DNA of 64,000 nucleotides. Origin: Quillaja saponaria (taxonomy: Eukaryota > Streptophyta > Magnoliopsida > Fabales > Quillajaceae). Position 1 is the first letter of the stretch, and the number at the start of each line of letters is the position of its first letter. This document shows positions 1 through 12,900 of this stretch, piece by piece. The translations under genes were made by a program, and so were the position numbers. The DNA is taken from positions 2,428,134 through 2,492,133 of the forward strand of contig CM055618.1 of the NCBI GenBank assembly GCA_029379385.1, in the 5' to 3' direction. Below the pieces are notes generated by a model. That model was not told the DNA's origin, did not search any database, and saw nothing but the letters and a program-made list of their open reading frames with translations.

Positions 1-1440
1 AAACGTATTTGAAAATACAAGGATGTGATGTGCTATGATACTAATAGTTGGCCCGAGAAGGTAAACTTGAGAGGGTGAATAGTTTGATCATTTAAAAACG
101 TGATATTCTTTATTATAAAAGCAAAGTACTCAAACACAAATGCAATCACAGAGTAGTAAGTGCAAAGCATAAAATTTCAGTAGAGAAACAATTATGATAG
201 ATAATTACTGAAAGTAAAGAGTAAAGATATTTGGCATAGTAATTTTTATAGTATTTCACAAAAACCCTTGATTACATCCACTCACTAAACTCCTCTTGGG
301 ATTTTCACTATCCACTGAATTCACATAGCTTAACAATCTTCACAACCGAATTACAGGGTTCAATAACCTTCATAACTGAATTACAGGGCTTAGTAATATT
401 CACAATTGAATTACAAAGATCAATTACTTTCACAGCTGAATTATAGGACTCAGTAGCCTTCACAATTAAATTCCACAAAACGCCTTCGAGCTAAAGTTTA
501 TCAAGCTTACACCTAATCTCTAGTTTCTATCGAAATTTTCACAAAATCACAAAAGTACTCACAATACAAAGATAATAAAGATAATAAAAGTATAGACGTT
601 TTGATATTAGTTTAAAAGAAAAAGGATTTAAAAGTTCAAGTATTTCTCTGTTTTCAAATTGATCTGAAAGTTTAACCTTATGAGAAGAAAATTACAAAGA
701 AGAGTCTAAAGCTCAATGTTTGAATGTTGATCAAAATCGATTACTTAGTCTTGAGTTCCTTTTACCAATTTATGGTAAAGTTTACAATTCTAGTTGTTCT
801 TAGAGAGTAGATCATTGCTCTTTTAGAGCCAAATGATAAAATCTAGAACATATACCTGTTATTATTTCTTCTGATTACATTGGTCAATTAACATAAAACC
901 AAGAATGTAAACCCCATAGGTGTTATATGTGTTCTTAACATAGTACTGCACATTCAAAGGATTTTAAATGTTCAGTTTTGCCTTTTTTTTGAGTTTTAGT
1001 GCAAAGGAAATCTAATGAGTTTAGCTGAACAAGAAGAAGATGAACAATTGATGTTTCTTCCAAAAGGATGTCTTATAGATAAGCCATGAGACATTAATTA
1101 ATGGCATTCAATTAATAGCTTCAACTGACTAGATTATAAATGAAATAATTTGATTTGATCTAGTTGCATAAAGCTCAGTTTATGCAAATTCAGATGTGGG
1201 AGTTCAGTGGATCATATTTCTGTTAACTAACTCTAAGAAATCTTTCTTTGATAGTGATCTTCTTTAGTTGATCTTGAATCCTTTTGTTTTTAGCTAACTA
1301 ATGTATAAGTTTTCAGTTGATCTCTTTCATCTTATAGGGCTTCTATAAAATATTGCACTTCTTTTTCAATCAATATCCATTGAAATACTTAACTTGTAGA
1401 GATTTTTATTTCATCATTTTAGTTGATTAGCATAGGGTAA
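1..1440. repeat. ~1.5-kb non-coding repeat, copy 1
   Basis: Pairs with 1585-3060 in the same orientation at an offset of about 1.47-1.54 kb. Shared blocks include AGGGTGAATAG(T/A)TTGA(T/C) (72 and 1605), GAAATGTTT/ATAATTTGATTTGATC(T/C)A (about 1140 and 2605) and GTTCAGT(G/T)GATCATAT (1201 and 2666). No frame. The family is unknown to me. Confidence 0.6.
331..475. repeat. 36-bp tandem repeat, four units
   Basis: Four units of TTCACAAC(C/T)GAATTACAGG followed by G(T/C)T(C/T)A(A/G)TAA(C/T)C start near 341, 377, 411 and 447. It lies inside the left-end repeat. Confidence 0.85.
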
Positions 1441-1584
1441 AATGAAGTCCTATTGATTCCTATCCAATTCAATTTATTGATCAAATGTACATGCAATAAA
1501 ACAATATTTTCAAGTTAATAGATTATTGTAATATAATTTTAATTATTTGGATATCATCAAAATCAAACTAAGGTGTTAGCCTAA

Positions 1585-3060
1585 AATGGCAAGGTAGAGG
1601 AGAAGGGGTGAATAGATTGACTAGTTAAAAAAATCTCTCTTTTATCGATTTGAAAAATAGAGCACTCCTAAGTTTACAATTAACAACAACATGATAAACG
1701 TTTAGAAAATAAGCAAGTAGGCTATCAATTAAAGAAGTTAATTCGTTGAAAGATAAATAGTTGAAGGATAGAGAGATTTGCATAGATGATTTTTATAGCG
1801 GTTCACCAGAATCCTTAACTATATCTGCTCCTAATGGGAATTTCATTACTAGCTGAATTATAAGGATCAACAAAAACTTTATATTGAATTACAAGGTTCA
1901 AAACCCAGCTAAAACCTATCTTGAATTAATAGAGTCAGCCACTATGTCCAAATTCCTCAGAACTTGATTACCACAAGTTGAATTTTACCAAGATTATTCG
2001 TATATTCTAGGTTCACAATCATATTTTTCTCACAAAATGTAACATCATATATCAATACAATTTATGCTCAAACACTCAATTACAAATCTTTCTTAAGAAT
2101 GTGAAAGTTTAAGGTTTGATTGAGTGATTTGACAAAGGGATAAAGATATACAATATTGTGCCTAATTTTGTCATCAAGTGTATTCCTTTGTGTGGTGTGG
2201 TAGTTGTGCAAGCTAATCCTTTTAACTTGTCTTTAAGAATTTTTTGCTCTTTTATCCTGATGTCAAAAGTAGTCATTTCTTAGTATTATGTGACTATTAG
2301 GGTGTTGAGGAAAAACAGATAAAAAAATTATTTTCTTCTAACATCTTGGTCCGACACTGTGAAATCAAAAGTATATTGATAAAAGTTGTATTTTGCAGTT
2401 TAATCATAAGACATCTCATTTGTGAGACCTTAGCAGTCTTATTTTGTCTTTTTTTAAGTTTAGGTGCGAAGAAGATATTTTAAGAGAATTTCAACAAACG
2501 ACGATGATAAATAAACAATATTTCTTCTAAAACGATGTCGTAGAGATAAGTTGCATGACTTCGATTGATTGCATTCAGTTTATTTTGGCTAATTGAATTA
2601 TACATGAAATGTTTCGTTTTGATCCAATTGCATAGCAACTTAGTTGATGAAATTCAATTGTTGAAGTTCAGTTGATCATATCTCAGTTGACTTACTCCAA
2701 GATGTATTGCTTCAGTTGAAAGTTTCGATCGATTTTGAAAATCTTTGTTTATCATAGTTGACTGAATTAAGATCTTAAGTTGAATCCATTGGTCAAACTT
2801 GAAAAGTTTTGTCTATCCCAACTAACTCTGAATTAAAATTTGAAGTTGAATTGTTTTCATCTATAAAACGGTATGTCGTTGTTTGAGATTTCCTAAGTCT
2901 TTAAATTTTCAGCTGTTTGAAAGATATTCTTAAGTGATATTTTAGGTGGCTCTTAACTTTTTTCCTTCTACTGATTTAGAGGATTTTTCTTGTATATATC
3001 GATTACAAGCTTTCAGCACTTCTTCAAAAATTCCAACTACCTCTCTCAAAGATAATATTG
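1585..3060. repeat. ~1.5-kb non-coding repeat, copy 2
   Basis: Second copy of the element at 1-1440, clearly diverged. It contains one or two degenerate units of the 36-bp repeat present in copy 1 (for example TTGAATTACAAGGTTCAA at 1883). Confidence 0.6.
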
Positions 3061-3480
3061 TATAAATAGGGCCACATACTTAGTGACGATCAATGTATTC
3101 TTATCATAACTCCTTTTCTTGATTTGTCTAAGTAAATTTATTCACATTTAGTCTCACAGAATTATGGTACATGTAAGAAGATAGAATAACAAGTTAGTTT
3201 CTCTTGCAAAATGAATTAGTCATTTTGTTATTGTCAAAACTAAATTTGAAGAAAGGAAACAACCCATTTAGGTCAATATAAGGTATCATTAAATTAATTT
3301 TGCAATTGATTCAACACAGCTAGTGGTGGTTGAGAGCTTATCAATGTTCTTTAGCTTATCCTTTAGTGATTGGGTAAGCTAATCTTTGGTGTAACTTGTT
3401 GCTTCATTTGAAAGTGGAGGAATCGGGGCATTTTTAATGAAAATTTCTCCTAGTCTTATAGAGCTATTGATGTGATCTTG
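3061..3480. other. Intergenic, nothing recognised
   Basis: AT-rich sequence between the second non-coding repeat copy and the LINE relic. I see no gene. Confidence 0.35.
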
Positions 3481-3489
3481 GGTTTTGCT

Positions 3490-3945
3490 TATGTTGTAGA
3501 AAGGAAGAATCAAGTTGGCCATGATCTCATAAATCTAAATATTGGTGGGCAAGTAAAGAAAATATTGGTAATAGTGGTGCTAGAGGAACTCTAAGAGATT
3601 ATCAAAGCGGCTGGCAAGTAGGGTTTGCTACTATAATGTTGGAATTTGCATGGCAATTAGAGGTGAACTCTAGGCAGTTTATCTGGGATTGAATCTCGCT
3701 TGGGATTTAGGTTCCAAACATACCATGCTAGAATATGATTCTTAAGTGATTCTTGGCATTTTTTTTTTTTGAGATAAGCATACTACTGATAACAAGCATA
3801 GAGCTTTGGGGAGGGACATTTGAGATATGATTCTATGCAATTGTACAATAAAAATTTCTTTTATTTATAGGGAGTGTAATAAGTGTGCAGATTGACTTGC
3901 TTGTGCTGCAAGGTTTTGTTACTTGGAGACTTTCTAGGAAGAAAA
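3490..3945 (+). mobile_element. LINE RNase H-domain relic
   Basis: Reading from about 3635 gives NVGICMAIRGEL*AVYLGLN and then LAWDLGSKHTMLEYDS. Near 3868 it reads YRECNKCAD*LACAARF. This is the plant LINE RNase H pattern (AEL.A...GL..AWDLG.......E.DS ... REANKCADWLA). In-frame stops and a T-run at 3760 show decay. Confidence 0.75.
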
Positions 3946-4082
3946 GAGATTACGAAACAAAAAATAATTAGATATATTTGGTTTCTGTGCAATGTACGAG
4001 TTATTTTTGATAGTGAGACTAGAGATTTTATTCCCTACGATCTCTCTTAAGTAGATTCAAACCCAAAATGTCAAAGAAGATC

Positions 4083-4515
4083 ACACACTTTGCCCCTGTT
4101 TGATTTAGTTTTTAAAACAACTTTTTTGTTTAAGCTTTTCTAAAAAACTGTTTGGTCATAGAGATTTTATTTTCTAAGCTTTACGAAAAAACATATTTTG
4201 GTTTTTAAATTCATAAAAAGCTACTAAAAGCTGAAGTTAGAAGAAAAAAAATTCAAATAGAAAATAAGGGAAACTCAAATGCATTTTAATAATTATCTTA
4301 TTTAGACAACCATAATATTTGTCAAAATAGTATTTATAGTAATTTTGATACTCAATATCCTTTTTAAAAAAATAAATCAAACATTTTTTAATATCTCACA
4401 ACGGTTTTACATTAGCTATCCAAACACTTTTTAGCTTTTCATACAACACTTTTTAAACAGTTTTATTTAAAAAATATTTTTACACACAATGCTTTTATAT
4501 ACAGCTTAACCAAAG
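4083..4515. mobile_element. Possible hAT-type MITE
   Basis: The left end reads GCCCCTGTTTGATTTAG and the right end ACAGCTTAACCAAAG, with AGCTTTT/AAAAGCT motifs in the interior. This resembles dispersed plant elements whose ends read 'GCCCTGTTTGGTT'. The termini pair poorly and no 8-bp duplication was found. Confidence 0.3.
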
Positions 4516-4739
4516 TTCTATTATTATTTGATTGTATATACTTTTGAGTTGTACAACTTCTATATATTCTATTTTGACTAAATTGCAATATATAAAAAAT
4601 ATTTTAAATTATTTATTTATTTCAGCTTTCCATATTGGGTTTAAAAAATCAAATTATAATTTAACTTTTATAAATATTGTTTTTTTTTGGTCCTTTATAT
4701 TTTTGATATATGTGAAAGAAATAAGAATTATTACTCTAA

Positions 4740-5580
4740 TTTTAATATAATTAAGTGGAAATTATAGTTTTAACTTATTTATTAGAATAAATAAATAAAA
4801 TTTTGAGTAAATTATACTCTCCTTTGTTGAAAATGTACTGAAATAGCAGTCAAGTCCAAAATTTGGAAAATGACCTCCCCTCCTTGGATTGATTGAAAAA
4901 CTAACTTGTTAATAAATTTTTAGACAAAATTGTTAAGATGATCAAAATTTATCTCCAACGATCAAAAATCCTTTTATATATTTTAAATGAAAAATAAGTC
5001 ATATTTTTCATTTTACCTTTTCAAATGAGTTCTAAGCAATTAGTGTTTTATTTTATTTTATTATTCTCATTTTTCACTTTCCTGATAACCATATATTATG
5101 TTAACTCCATTATTTTTAAAATTTTACTATACTCTTTCTAAGAAAATAGAAAAATAAAATTTTAATGTTCTAGAACAAATTAAGAAAGAAGAGGACGAGA
5201 ACAACTTATAATTCTTAGAGGTACTATATATTAACTGATTAATGATTATATTATATCTTTTTTTTTTTTTTAACTAATGTTTCATAATTTTCTTAAATTG
5301 TTTATTTTTTAAATCAATAGTGTAAACCCCAAAAAGAAGTGAAAGTAATATAAAATATTTTAATTTACTTAGTTTGTTTTTCCTCCAACTGCAAGGAAGC
5401 GTGTCATTGTACAAAACTTTTGGACTTATGTGTTATTTCAATAGATTGGAGGGTATTATTTTATTTATTTATCATCTTTTCAACTTTCCCAACACTAAAC
5501 TGGTTCTCACCTTCCGCAACCCTCTACTCCCCTCCTCCTTTTTTCTCTTCCTCCCACAGACACACTCGTAGCTTTCAGCT
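4740..5580 (+). promoter_or_regulatory. Upstream region and probable 5' UTR of the HisRS gene
   Basis: AT-rich sequence with no recognisable gene. The last ~60 bases before the ATG are pyrimidine-rich (CTCC/CTTCC runs at 5520-5558), as is common in leaders of housekeeping plant genes. I could not fix a TATA box or start site. Two short upstream frames (from 5374 and 5420) would lie in a long leader if transcription begins that early; the second overlaps the main ATG. Confidence 0.35.
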
Positions 5581-6924
5581 ATGGCAGAGTCGGAGAGAGG
5601 CGAAGTAAATGTTGTAACACTAGGAGGCAAGGGCTCATCTCTTTCCTCCTCATCACTTTACGCCATAGCCAGTGGCATCGCTAAGGTACGGATAGACACT
5701 GCGGCACTCGATAGGCTTTCCAGGTTGTCGTCCAAACAACCCTCGCCGTCTGTTGTGTACAAGATCTTCTTCCCCGAGGTATTAACCGTAGAGGAACGTA
5801 GGGCTTTCATCGTTGTGCTTCTGAACAAGCTCCTACTCTCCAATTCATCCGGTATCCGTACTATTATTGCTGAACATATTTGTGAAGCTCTGAATTCCAA
5901 GTCCCAAACTCTAGAGTGCAAAGAATTTGATGTTACCAAAGACGAGCTTGTTGTGCTAAATAATTCTACTTATACCTTGCTGGGTATTTGCGGGATTCTG
6001 GATCACCTGTCAGCTGCATTATCTGTATTTGCTGATGCTGCTGCGGCAGTCTCATGTGAGGCGTCGAGATCTGATGTAACGGTCTTCAATTTGATGGACA
6101 CAGGAGACGGGCATGTTGCCAAGGAGGAGGTTGGCGTTGCTAGTGATATGAAGGTTCTTCTCAATGGTTCCAAGTTGGTGGGTAAAGTTGATAGTGATTC
6201 TACTTGTAAAATTCTCAAAATTCATGGGAGTTTGAGGGAACAGGTAAAACTAGTGCATTCAAAGTCGCGAGTTGAGTTGAATACTGGCCTGTCTGGGAGT
6301 TCTGAGACGGAATACGCAGTACAGACTGTGCTGTTATCCTTAGCAGCAACGCTGTGGAAATTGGGTAAAATTAGTTTGTTCCGTGTCAAAAATATTTTGG
6401 ATTCTATGGATGGAAATAATTTGAAGTCGAGTTTGGAGGGTGTGTTTGAGAGGATATGTCCAAGTGGTCCTACTTTAAATAATGTGTATAAGACAGTTTC
6501 AGAATTGTTTTGTGAAGAGGACTATGATAAGTTTGCACATGAAGTGAATGTGTTGTTGGGAATTGTGTGGAAAATTGTGGCTTGGGAGGCTATAACAGCG
6601 TTTGTTGCACTTGAGGGTGTTGATTGGAATGAAAGGGGTCAAGGTGTTGAGGCTAATGGTGAAAATGTGAAAGTGGAAAAGAAGAATGAGAAGAAGAAGA
6701 AGAAAGTGGTTCTTGGAAAAGGAACTGGTGCTATTGTACAGTTGATTAAGGACAGGCTGAATAATGGATGCAATGATGTCGAGAATTCAGGGTTATTGGA
6801 GAAACGAGTAGGTGATCTTCTATCATTTTTTGACTCTAACGATCCTGAATTTGAAGGCTTTTTGTTGAAAGTCAAAGCTTTTGTAGAAAGCAACGAAAGC
6901 AGAAGACTACCCAAACTTCCAAAG
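5581..6924 (+). CDS. HisRS exon 1: 448-residue N-terminal extension
   Basis: One exon holds the whole extension, residues 1-448, and stops exactly where the catalytic core starts (LPKLPK, then GTRDF in exon 2). It begins [21 protein letters not shown] Lys-rich stretch near residues 361-373 ([12 protein letters not shown]) may act as a flexible or RNA-binding linker. The segment around residues 27-47 (ALYAIASG-type, then [13 protein letters not shown]) loosely recalls the N-terminus of aromatic amino-acid or histidine ammonia-lyases. That is an impression, not an alignment. The GTAAAC donor follows at 6925. Confidence 0.93.
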
Positions 6925-9900
6925 GTAAACTTGTTAGATAACTCTATGCCATTCTAGTCTTGGATGTATTAGATAGCATTATTTCATTCTAGTCTTGGTG
7001 TTTTAGCCTGCTAAAATGTGTGTTCAGTTTGTATCAATTATGAACATTTGGTTTAAACTTGTATTGGAGATAAGGTCTAACAATTGAAATTTTGGGCTAT
7101 AATATTTTCTTTACAATCACTGTTGTGTGGATCAAAACAACCAAAGTAAATACTCATAGTTTGGGTCATTGTGGAATCATGTTCATGTAAGTGATTATTT
7201 ATTTAAATGTTCTAACTGGACAGATGAATGGAAATTGAAATAAAGGGCAATCTGTGAAGGATTAGCCAGCTTGTAGCACTTGAGATAGAAAACAATTCAG
7301 CATTATGCTTAATTTCATATGATTTCAATTAAGTATTCTTTAAAATATTTTATTTAATTGGTTAACCAACTTTGGGTGTCACAAAAAGTTTGGGATTGAT
7401 GCATGGAGGAAAATGATTCAGGTAGCCGAGCCTAACTAGTGTGGGATTTAAGGCTCAGTTGAGTTGGTTAACCAACCTCGTAACAAAAAGAGCTAGCTAA
7501 AAATTACACATGTGAGCAAAGTGTATTTCTTATATATTTATAGTGAATGGATGCCATTACTAATTTACAACGGTTCCCAAGTAGAGTCCTAAGATAGATG
7601 TTTCGGATACCGTCTTACAATATAGCACCCACATCATTACATGGACTGATGGCTATAAAAACTTGCATTGAGTCCATGTACTTGTGTCTGGCTGCCGGGG
7701 CCTCTAATTTGTACTTTTTATAATTCATAATAATTATGTACAGCGCCTTTCATTTGCAGTCTATTTCTTTCCCCTGAAAGGAAAACTTCTATTTTTATTT
7801 CAATGCTTATAGATTTGATTGGGTTCACTTATAGAGTATGGCGTCATTTTATCTTCCCTTATCAGTATGGATTATATGAGATTATTAGCACTCTGACCTT
7901 GGGCATATCAATGGCTTTTATCAGGGTACTCGCGATTTTGCAAAAGAACAAATGGCAATAAGAGAGAAAGCTTTTTCATTAATAACTGGAGTTTTCAAGA
8001 GGCATGGTGCCACGGCCTTGGATACTCCTGCTTTTGAATTGAGAGAAACTCTCATGGGAAAGTATGGGGAAGATTCAAAGTTGGTTTATGATCTTGCTGA
8101 CCAGGTAAATATGATTTTGTATGTATATTTATCCAAAGAAAACTTTGTCCAATACACCAATGTTTTAGGCTCGTTGAACTGAGGTCATTACTTGTAATAT
8201 TATTTCACTTTTCTTGTTGAAGTTTTATTTGTTTGGAACCTCATCTTTTTATGTACCAGCTGTTACTTTTCTGAGCTTGAGAGCGCATTACCTAGAAAAA
8301 GGAGAAAGAGACATGTAGGACCGGACACAGATTTAAGAGAATAGTTGAAGAGACAAGACTGTTGTAGGTTAGCAACCATTGTATAACTTCAAATCTCATG
8401 TGGTTTGGAGTGTGTGGTTGGAACGTAATGTGAGGATTTTTCGTGATTGCTATTTCCCATGACACATACGGGACAAGAATAATTTCCTTGCTTCTTTATG
8501 GTGTTCTGGTGCATTTCGGTGTATTTCCATTATGGATATGCAATGAGACCTGCGGGCCCTTTTGTTTTAGACTTGCCTTTGCTTTTTCATTTATTTCTGT
8601 ATAGGAAGACTTCTTGCTCTCCTTGTACTTCTCTTTGGGTAGGAAAAAAGACTAGGGAGATAGCTAATACAAGTTTTAAGCTTTGGTATACATAATGTGA
8701 TGGAAATAGGAATGGGTAGATATTGTCCTAGACAAGCATTTAAAAGAAGATATTGTAAATGATACAAGGAAAGGAGATAAAGTTTTACTTGTTAAACTAG
8801 TTTGAGGAGGCTATTGATGTTATTAGTGCTTATTCTTCATTGGTAGAATAGAAGAATGTTGTAAATGTGACAAAGAAATGGAAGAATGATTTGGGAGCCT
8901 GTGTGATTGCAGTATACCATTACAGCTAAGATAAATTTCCTAGAATTGTCATGCATCTTGTTTTGCTTTATGGTATGTAATGTTGGGCTGTCAAGAAGCA
9001 ACTTGTTGAAAAAAGGAGCATCGTGGAGATGGCAATGTCAAGTTGAATGTGTGGAAAACAAGGAAAGATAGGATAAGGAAAGAAGATATCCTATCTAAGA
9101 TAGGGGTAGATTCAATATGAGAGAAGATATGGGAGAATTGTTTTAGATGGTTTGGCCATGTGCCTGATAAAGATGCATATGCTCCGGTGAGGAAGTGTGA
9201 GAGGATTCAAGTAGGAAGATCAAAGAAGACTAGTGGTGGTTGGGGAAGATATGGATATAAAAAGGCTTTTAGAAGAAAATTTAGTCATGGATAGGATTGA
9301 TTGGAGGAGAAGAACTCATATGGAAGATACCAACTAATTATGTGAGGATCCATGTAGTTGAAACCATAATTGATGGTTGTTGTTTTAGAAGGGAAGTAGG
9401 AGAATAGGAGAGTGAAGGAAGTGTAAAGAACAGAAAGAGAACTCCAAATGTGGATACACAATTCTATTAGAATAGAATAACTTACAATGGGGTTTATTTG
9501 TAGGAAAATTGGTGCAGGCTAGAATGGTAGTTTGCACAGAGAAAGAGAGAGGGAGGGTTCGGAATATGAATACATAAATCTTTCTCAACAGAATGACTAA
9601 TAGTGGGGTCTATTTGTAGGAATTGGGTGCAAAGCTAGCATGTCGTTCAGAGGGTGGGAGAGGGGGAATTAGTGCATCTATAGCACTGTAGTTTAGATAA
9701 TCAGAGACTGCGTTCTTACTCATATCCAGATATTTTGGATCGCCTTGTCAAGCATTTCCTTTTTTAATGTCTTATACTCATTGCCTGATATTAGGGCTCT
9801 TTTGGTACAATTAGGTAATCTTGTGCTTTTCTTTGCAGGGTGGAGAGCTTTGTTCCTTGCGGTATGACTTAACTGTTCCATTTGCTAGGTATGTGGCTAT

Positions 9901-12900
9901 GAATGGTATAACATCCTTTAAAAGGTACCAAATAGCTAAGGTGTACAGAAGGGACAACCCGTCTAAGGGAAGATACCGTGAATTTTATCAATGTGACTTT
10001 GATATTGCTGGTCAATATGAAAAAATGGGGCCCGATTTTGAGGTTGTTTATATTATGACAGAACTGCTTGATGAGCTGGACATTGGGGACTACGAGGTAA
10101 CATCTCTTTTTGTTATTTGGATCCCTGTTTTTGGGATTTTTGTACAATATTCATAAACTTAGGTTGTTTGAATTTATATGAATTACAGTGCCTCATTTCC
10201 TCTTAGATATTCATCAGTAGATATGGTTGTCAGTGTGTCAGGTGATTCACATATTTACCTGCACTAGAAAATTTTAATGCAAATGTCTTTTCTTTTACTC
10301 AGACAGTCAATTGCTGACCCCTCATAGCCTGGAGGACCTACATAGGGACATGCAGGGTCCATGGTTTTGTGAAATTTTGAATTTTCCCTTTACAAAATGT
10401 GTATTGTGATTATTGCCCCTGCAAAAGTTGATAACTTGTGGTTATAAGATATATTTTTGAATGATTTTGTCCAGTTACACTTCATGAATGGCAATATAAA
10501 GAAAGTAGAATAATAAAAAAAGTACAAAATTAAGGTAAACTCATGTAAGTGTACAATAAATGTACTATATATTTAATGTTCATTTATTATGGATATTTCA
10601 GAAGGTCTATTGATTTTTTCTTTGATTTATTTGAAACAAAAAAGAAAAAATAACCAGTATTGCCACACACTCTAAGGAAGACTATAATTGCTTAAGGTTA
10701 CCAAAAAATAAAGAAATTAGAAGTGTTTAGGAGCCAATTTGAGGCACCTAACTGTCTTATTGCACAATCAAGGTGACTTCGATGGCATATAGTTCTAACC
10801 GCTCCTAATTTCTGTAGTTTTTTTTTTTTTTTTTTTTTTTTTTTTCTTATAGCCATAACCAATTATTGCTTCCTTAGCATGTGTAGCAATGCTGCCTATT
10901 TTTTTCCTTTGTTTCATTTATTGGACACGTCCAATAACTAGATTGAAGCCACACTCATTTTTGTGATCGATAAATACTTGATGTATAATATTTCGTTGTT
11001 TATGCTACTTTAAATTTACTAATAATTAACTTGGAATTTTTGGGATTTATATAGGGGTCTTCTTTTAATCCGTCTTGTACTGTGTTTCCTCTTGTCTTTT
11101 AGCATATTTTCTTTTCGTAAAACAAAAAAAGTCACCTTGTTTTGCGTTGTCCTATGGAGTATGGACTCTTGTGTTCCCTAGATTGGAGTAATTCTGCTAT
11201 GTCCTTGATGATTTTTGATGACTTTTTACTTATACGAAAATATTAATATTAACAGTAGTTTTTACATTCTTGTCCATCAGTAAAGATGAACACTTTTGGA
11301 AATAGTGCCAATCTATTGGTAGAATAAAATTTAAATTGGATTGCAATATCTAGTTTCTTCTTTTTTTATTCACAACATGAATTTCATTTTTGTATTTATT
11401 GTTTTGTTTAGTGGTTGCCTTACAAAAGGGTTGTTGTGGGGTATGGAATTGGGTGAGTTCTTTGGTAGACTGTTTCGATTCCTATTCATAAATTTGAATC
11501 CCAACAAGTGAAGCAACTGATGTTGTTAAATACGTGCCTTAGGTGCAAAAGGTGAGAGGGGTACATGTTGGAATTCTTGCCTATAGATATATAAACTTTT
11601 TAAATTTTTACTTTTTCATGACATATTGGTGCTGGTTCTTACTTTCTGGAAGCCTGGGATGTAGCAATTTATTTTTGTTTTCTTTAGAGGGCACTTGGCT
11701 TTCCTCAAGTGCGGGCTTGTGCCTAGCCAAGGCTCCAAGGACCCCTAGCGCTTAGGTGCGCCTAGGGCCTTTGACAACATTAGAAGCAACTAAAGTGTTG
11801 TTACCTTTGTTAAAGGTGTTAGTATAATTTGCTTTCTTATAAAGTGCCTTTAAGGTATTTGAATAAAATTTTAAGTGGATTGTTTTGTCCTTTCCATATT
11901 AATTATCTGTTTTACCATAATCTTTGTCTTGTATATTATATTTCCCTTAGGTGCGCCTAGGGCCTTTGACAATTTTGGAAGCAACTAAAATGTTGTTACT
12001 TTTGTTAAAGATGTTAGTATAATTTGCTTTCTAATGTAGTGCCTTAAAAGTGTTGGAATAAAATTTTAATTGGATTGTTTTAGTCCATTCTAAATTAATT
12101 ATCTGTTTGACCATAATCTTTGTCTTGTTTATTATATGCAGATAAAGTTGAATCACCGGAAGCTATTGGACGGAATGTTGGAAATATGTGGGGTGCCACC
12201 TGAAAAGTTCAGAACTATATGCTCAAGCATTGACAAGTTAGACAAACAATCCTTTGATCAGATTAAAAAAGAAATGGTAAGAACATATGCATGCTTGGTT
12301 GTCTACAACTTTCAATGTTGCATTGCATGTAATGAGTGTTTATGTTATCTTTTGCCAACATCACATCTGTGATTTATCCAAAACTTTTGTGAAAATCCAT
12401 TGAAGTGATTGAAGAAAGAGTTGTTCAGTAGGAATAGGATTCATTTTATTTTCTTTTGCATGTTAATGTGTCTATCACTTATACTTTGAATGACATGCTT
12501 GGAAACCAAGATGTTATCTAAAGTATTTCAAGGAAAAAAAAGTCATCCTTTATTTTAATGAGAAGCTGTTTATGACTGGATAGTGGCAAGAACTTTGTTG
12601 CGGGAACAAGATACCTTTTTATTTTACTGAATATGTATTACTATTGTTTCTGTTTGCAGACTTATCGAAACTGTACCTTAAAACGAATTTTAGTACCTTG
12701 GGTTAATTTCCATTTTACTTCTTATTTTTGGCATTTTCTAGATATTCTTTTAGCTATTATTAGTTAATTAATTGATTGAAAGAGTGGGTCATTCTGGGTT
12801 GTTTACTGAATATGTATTACTATGATTTAATGCATATGGCTTCTGAGGAGTATGTTCATCTCAGGTCGTTCAGCTGACTTAGGTAACATCTACATGCAGC

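Noticed and set aside
331..475. CRISPR-like array
   Set aside because: Units are directly adjacent with no distinct spacers, repeats are degenerate, and the genome is a plant nuclear one.
5374..5608. uORFs regulating HisRS
   Set aside because: The transcription start is unknown and the peptides have no conserved look, so there is no support for a regulatory role.
5658..6914. Antisense frames opposite HisRS exon 1
   Set aside because: They are shadows of the strongly coding + strand.
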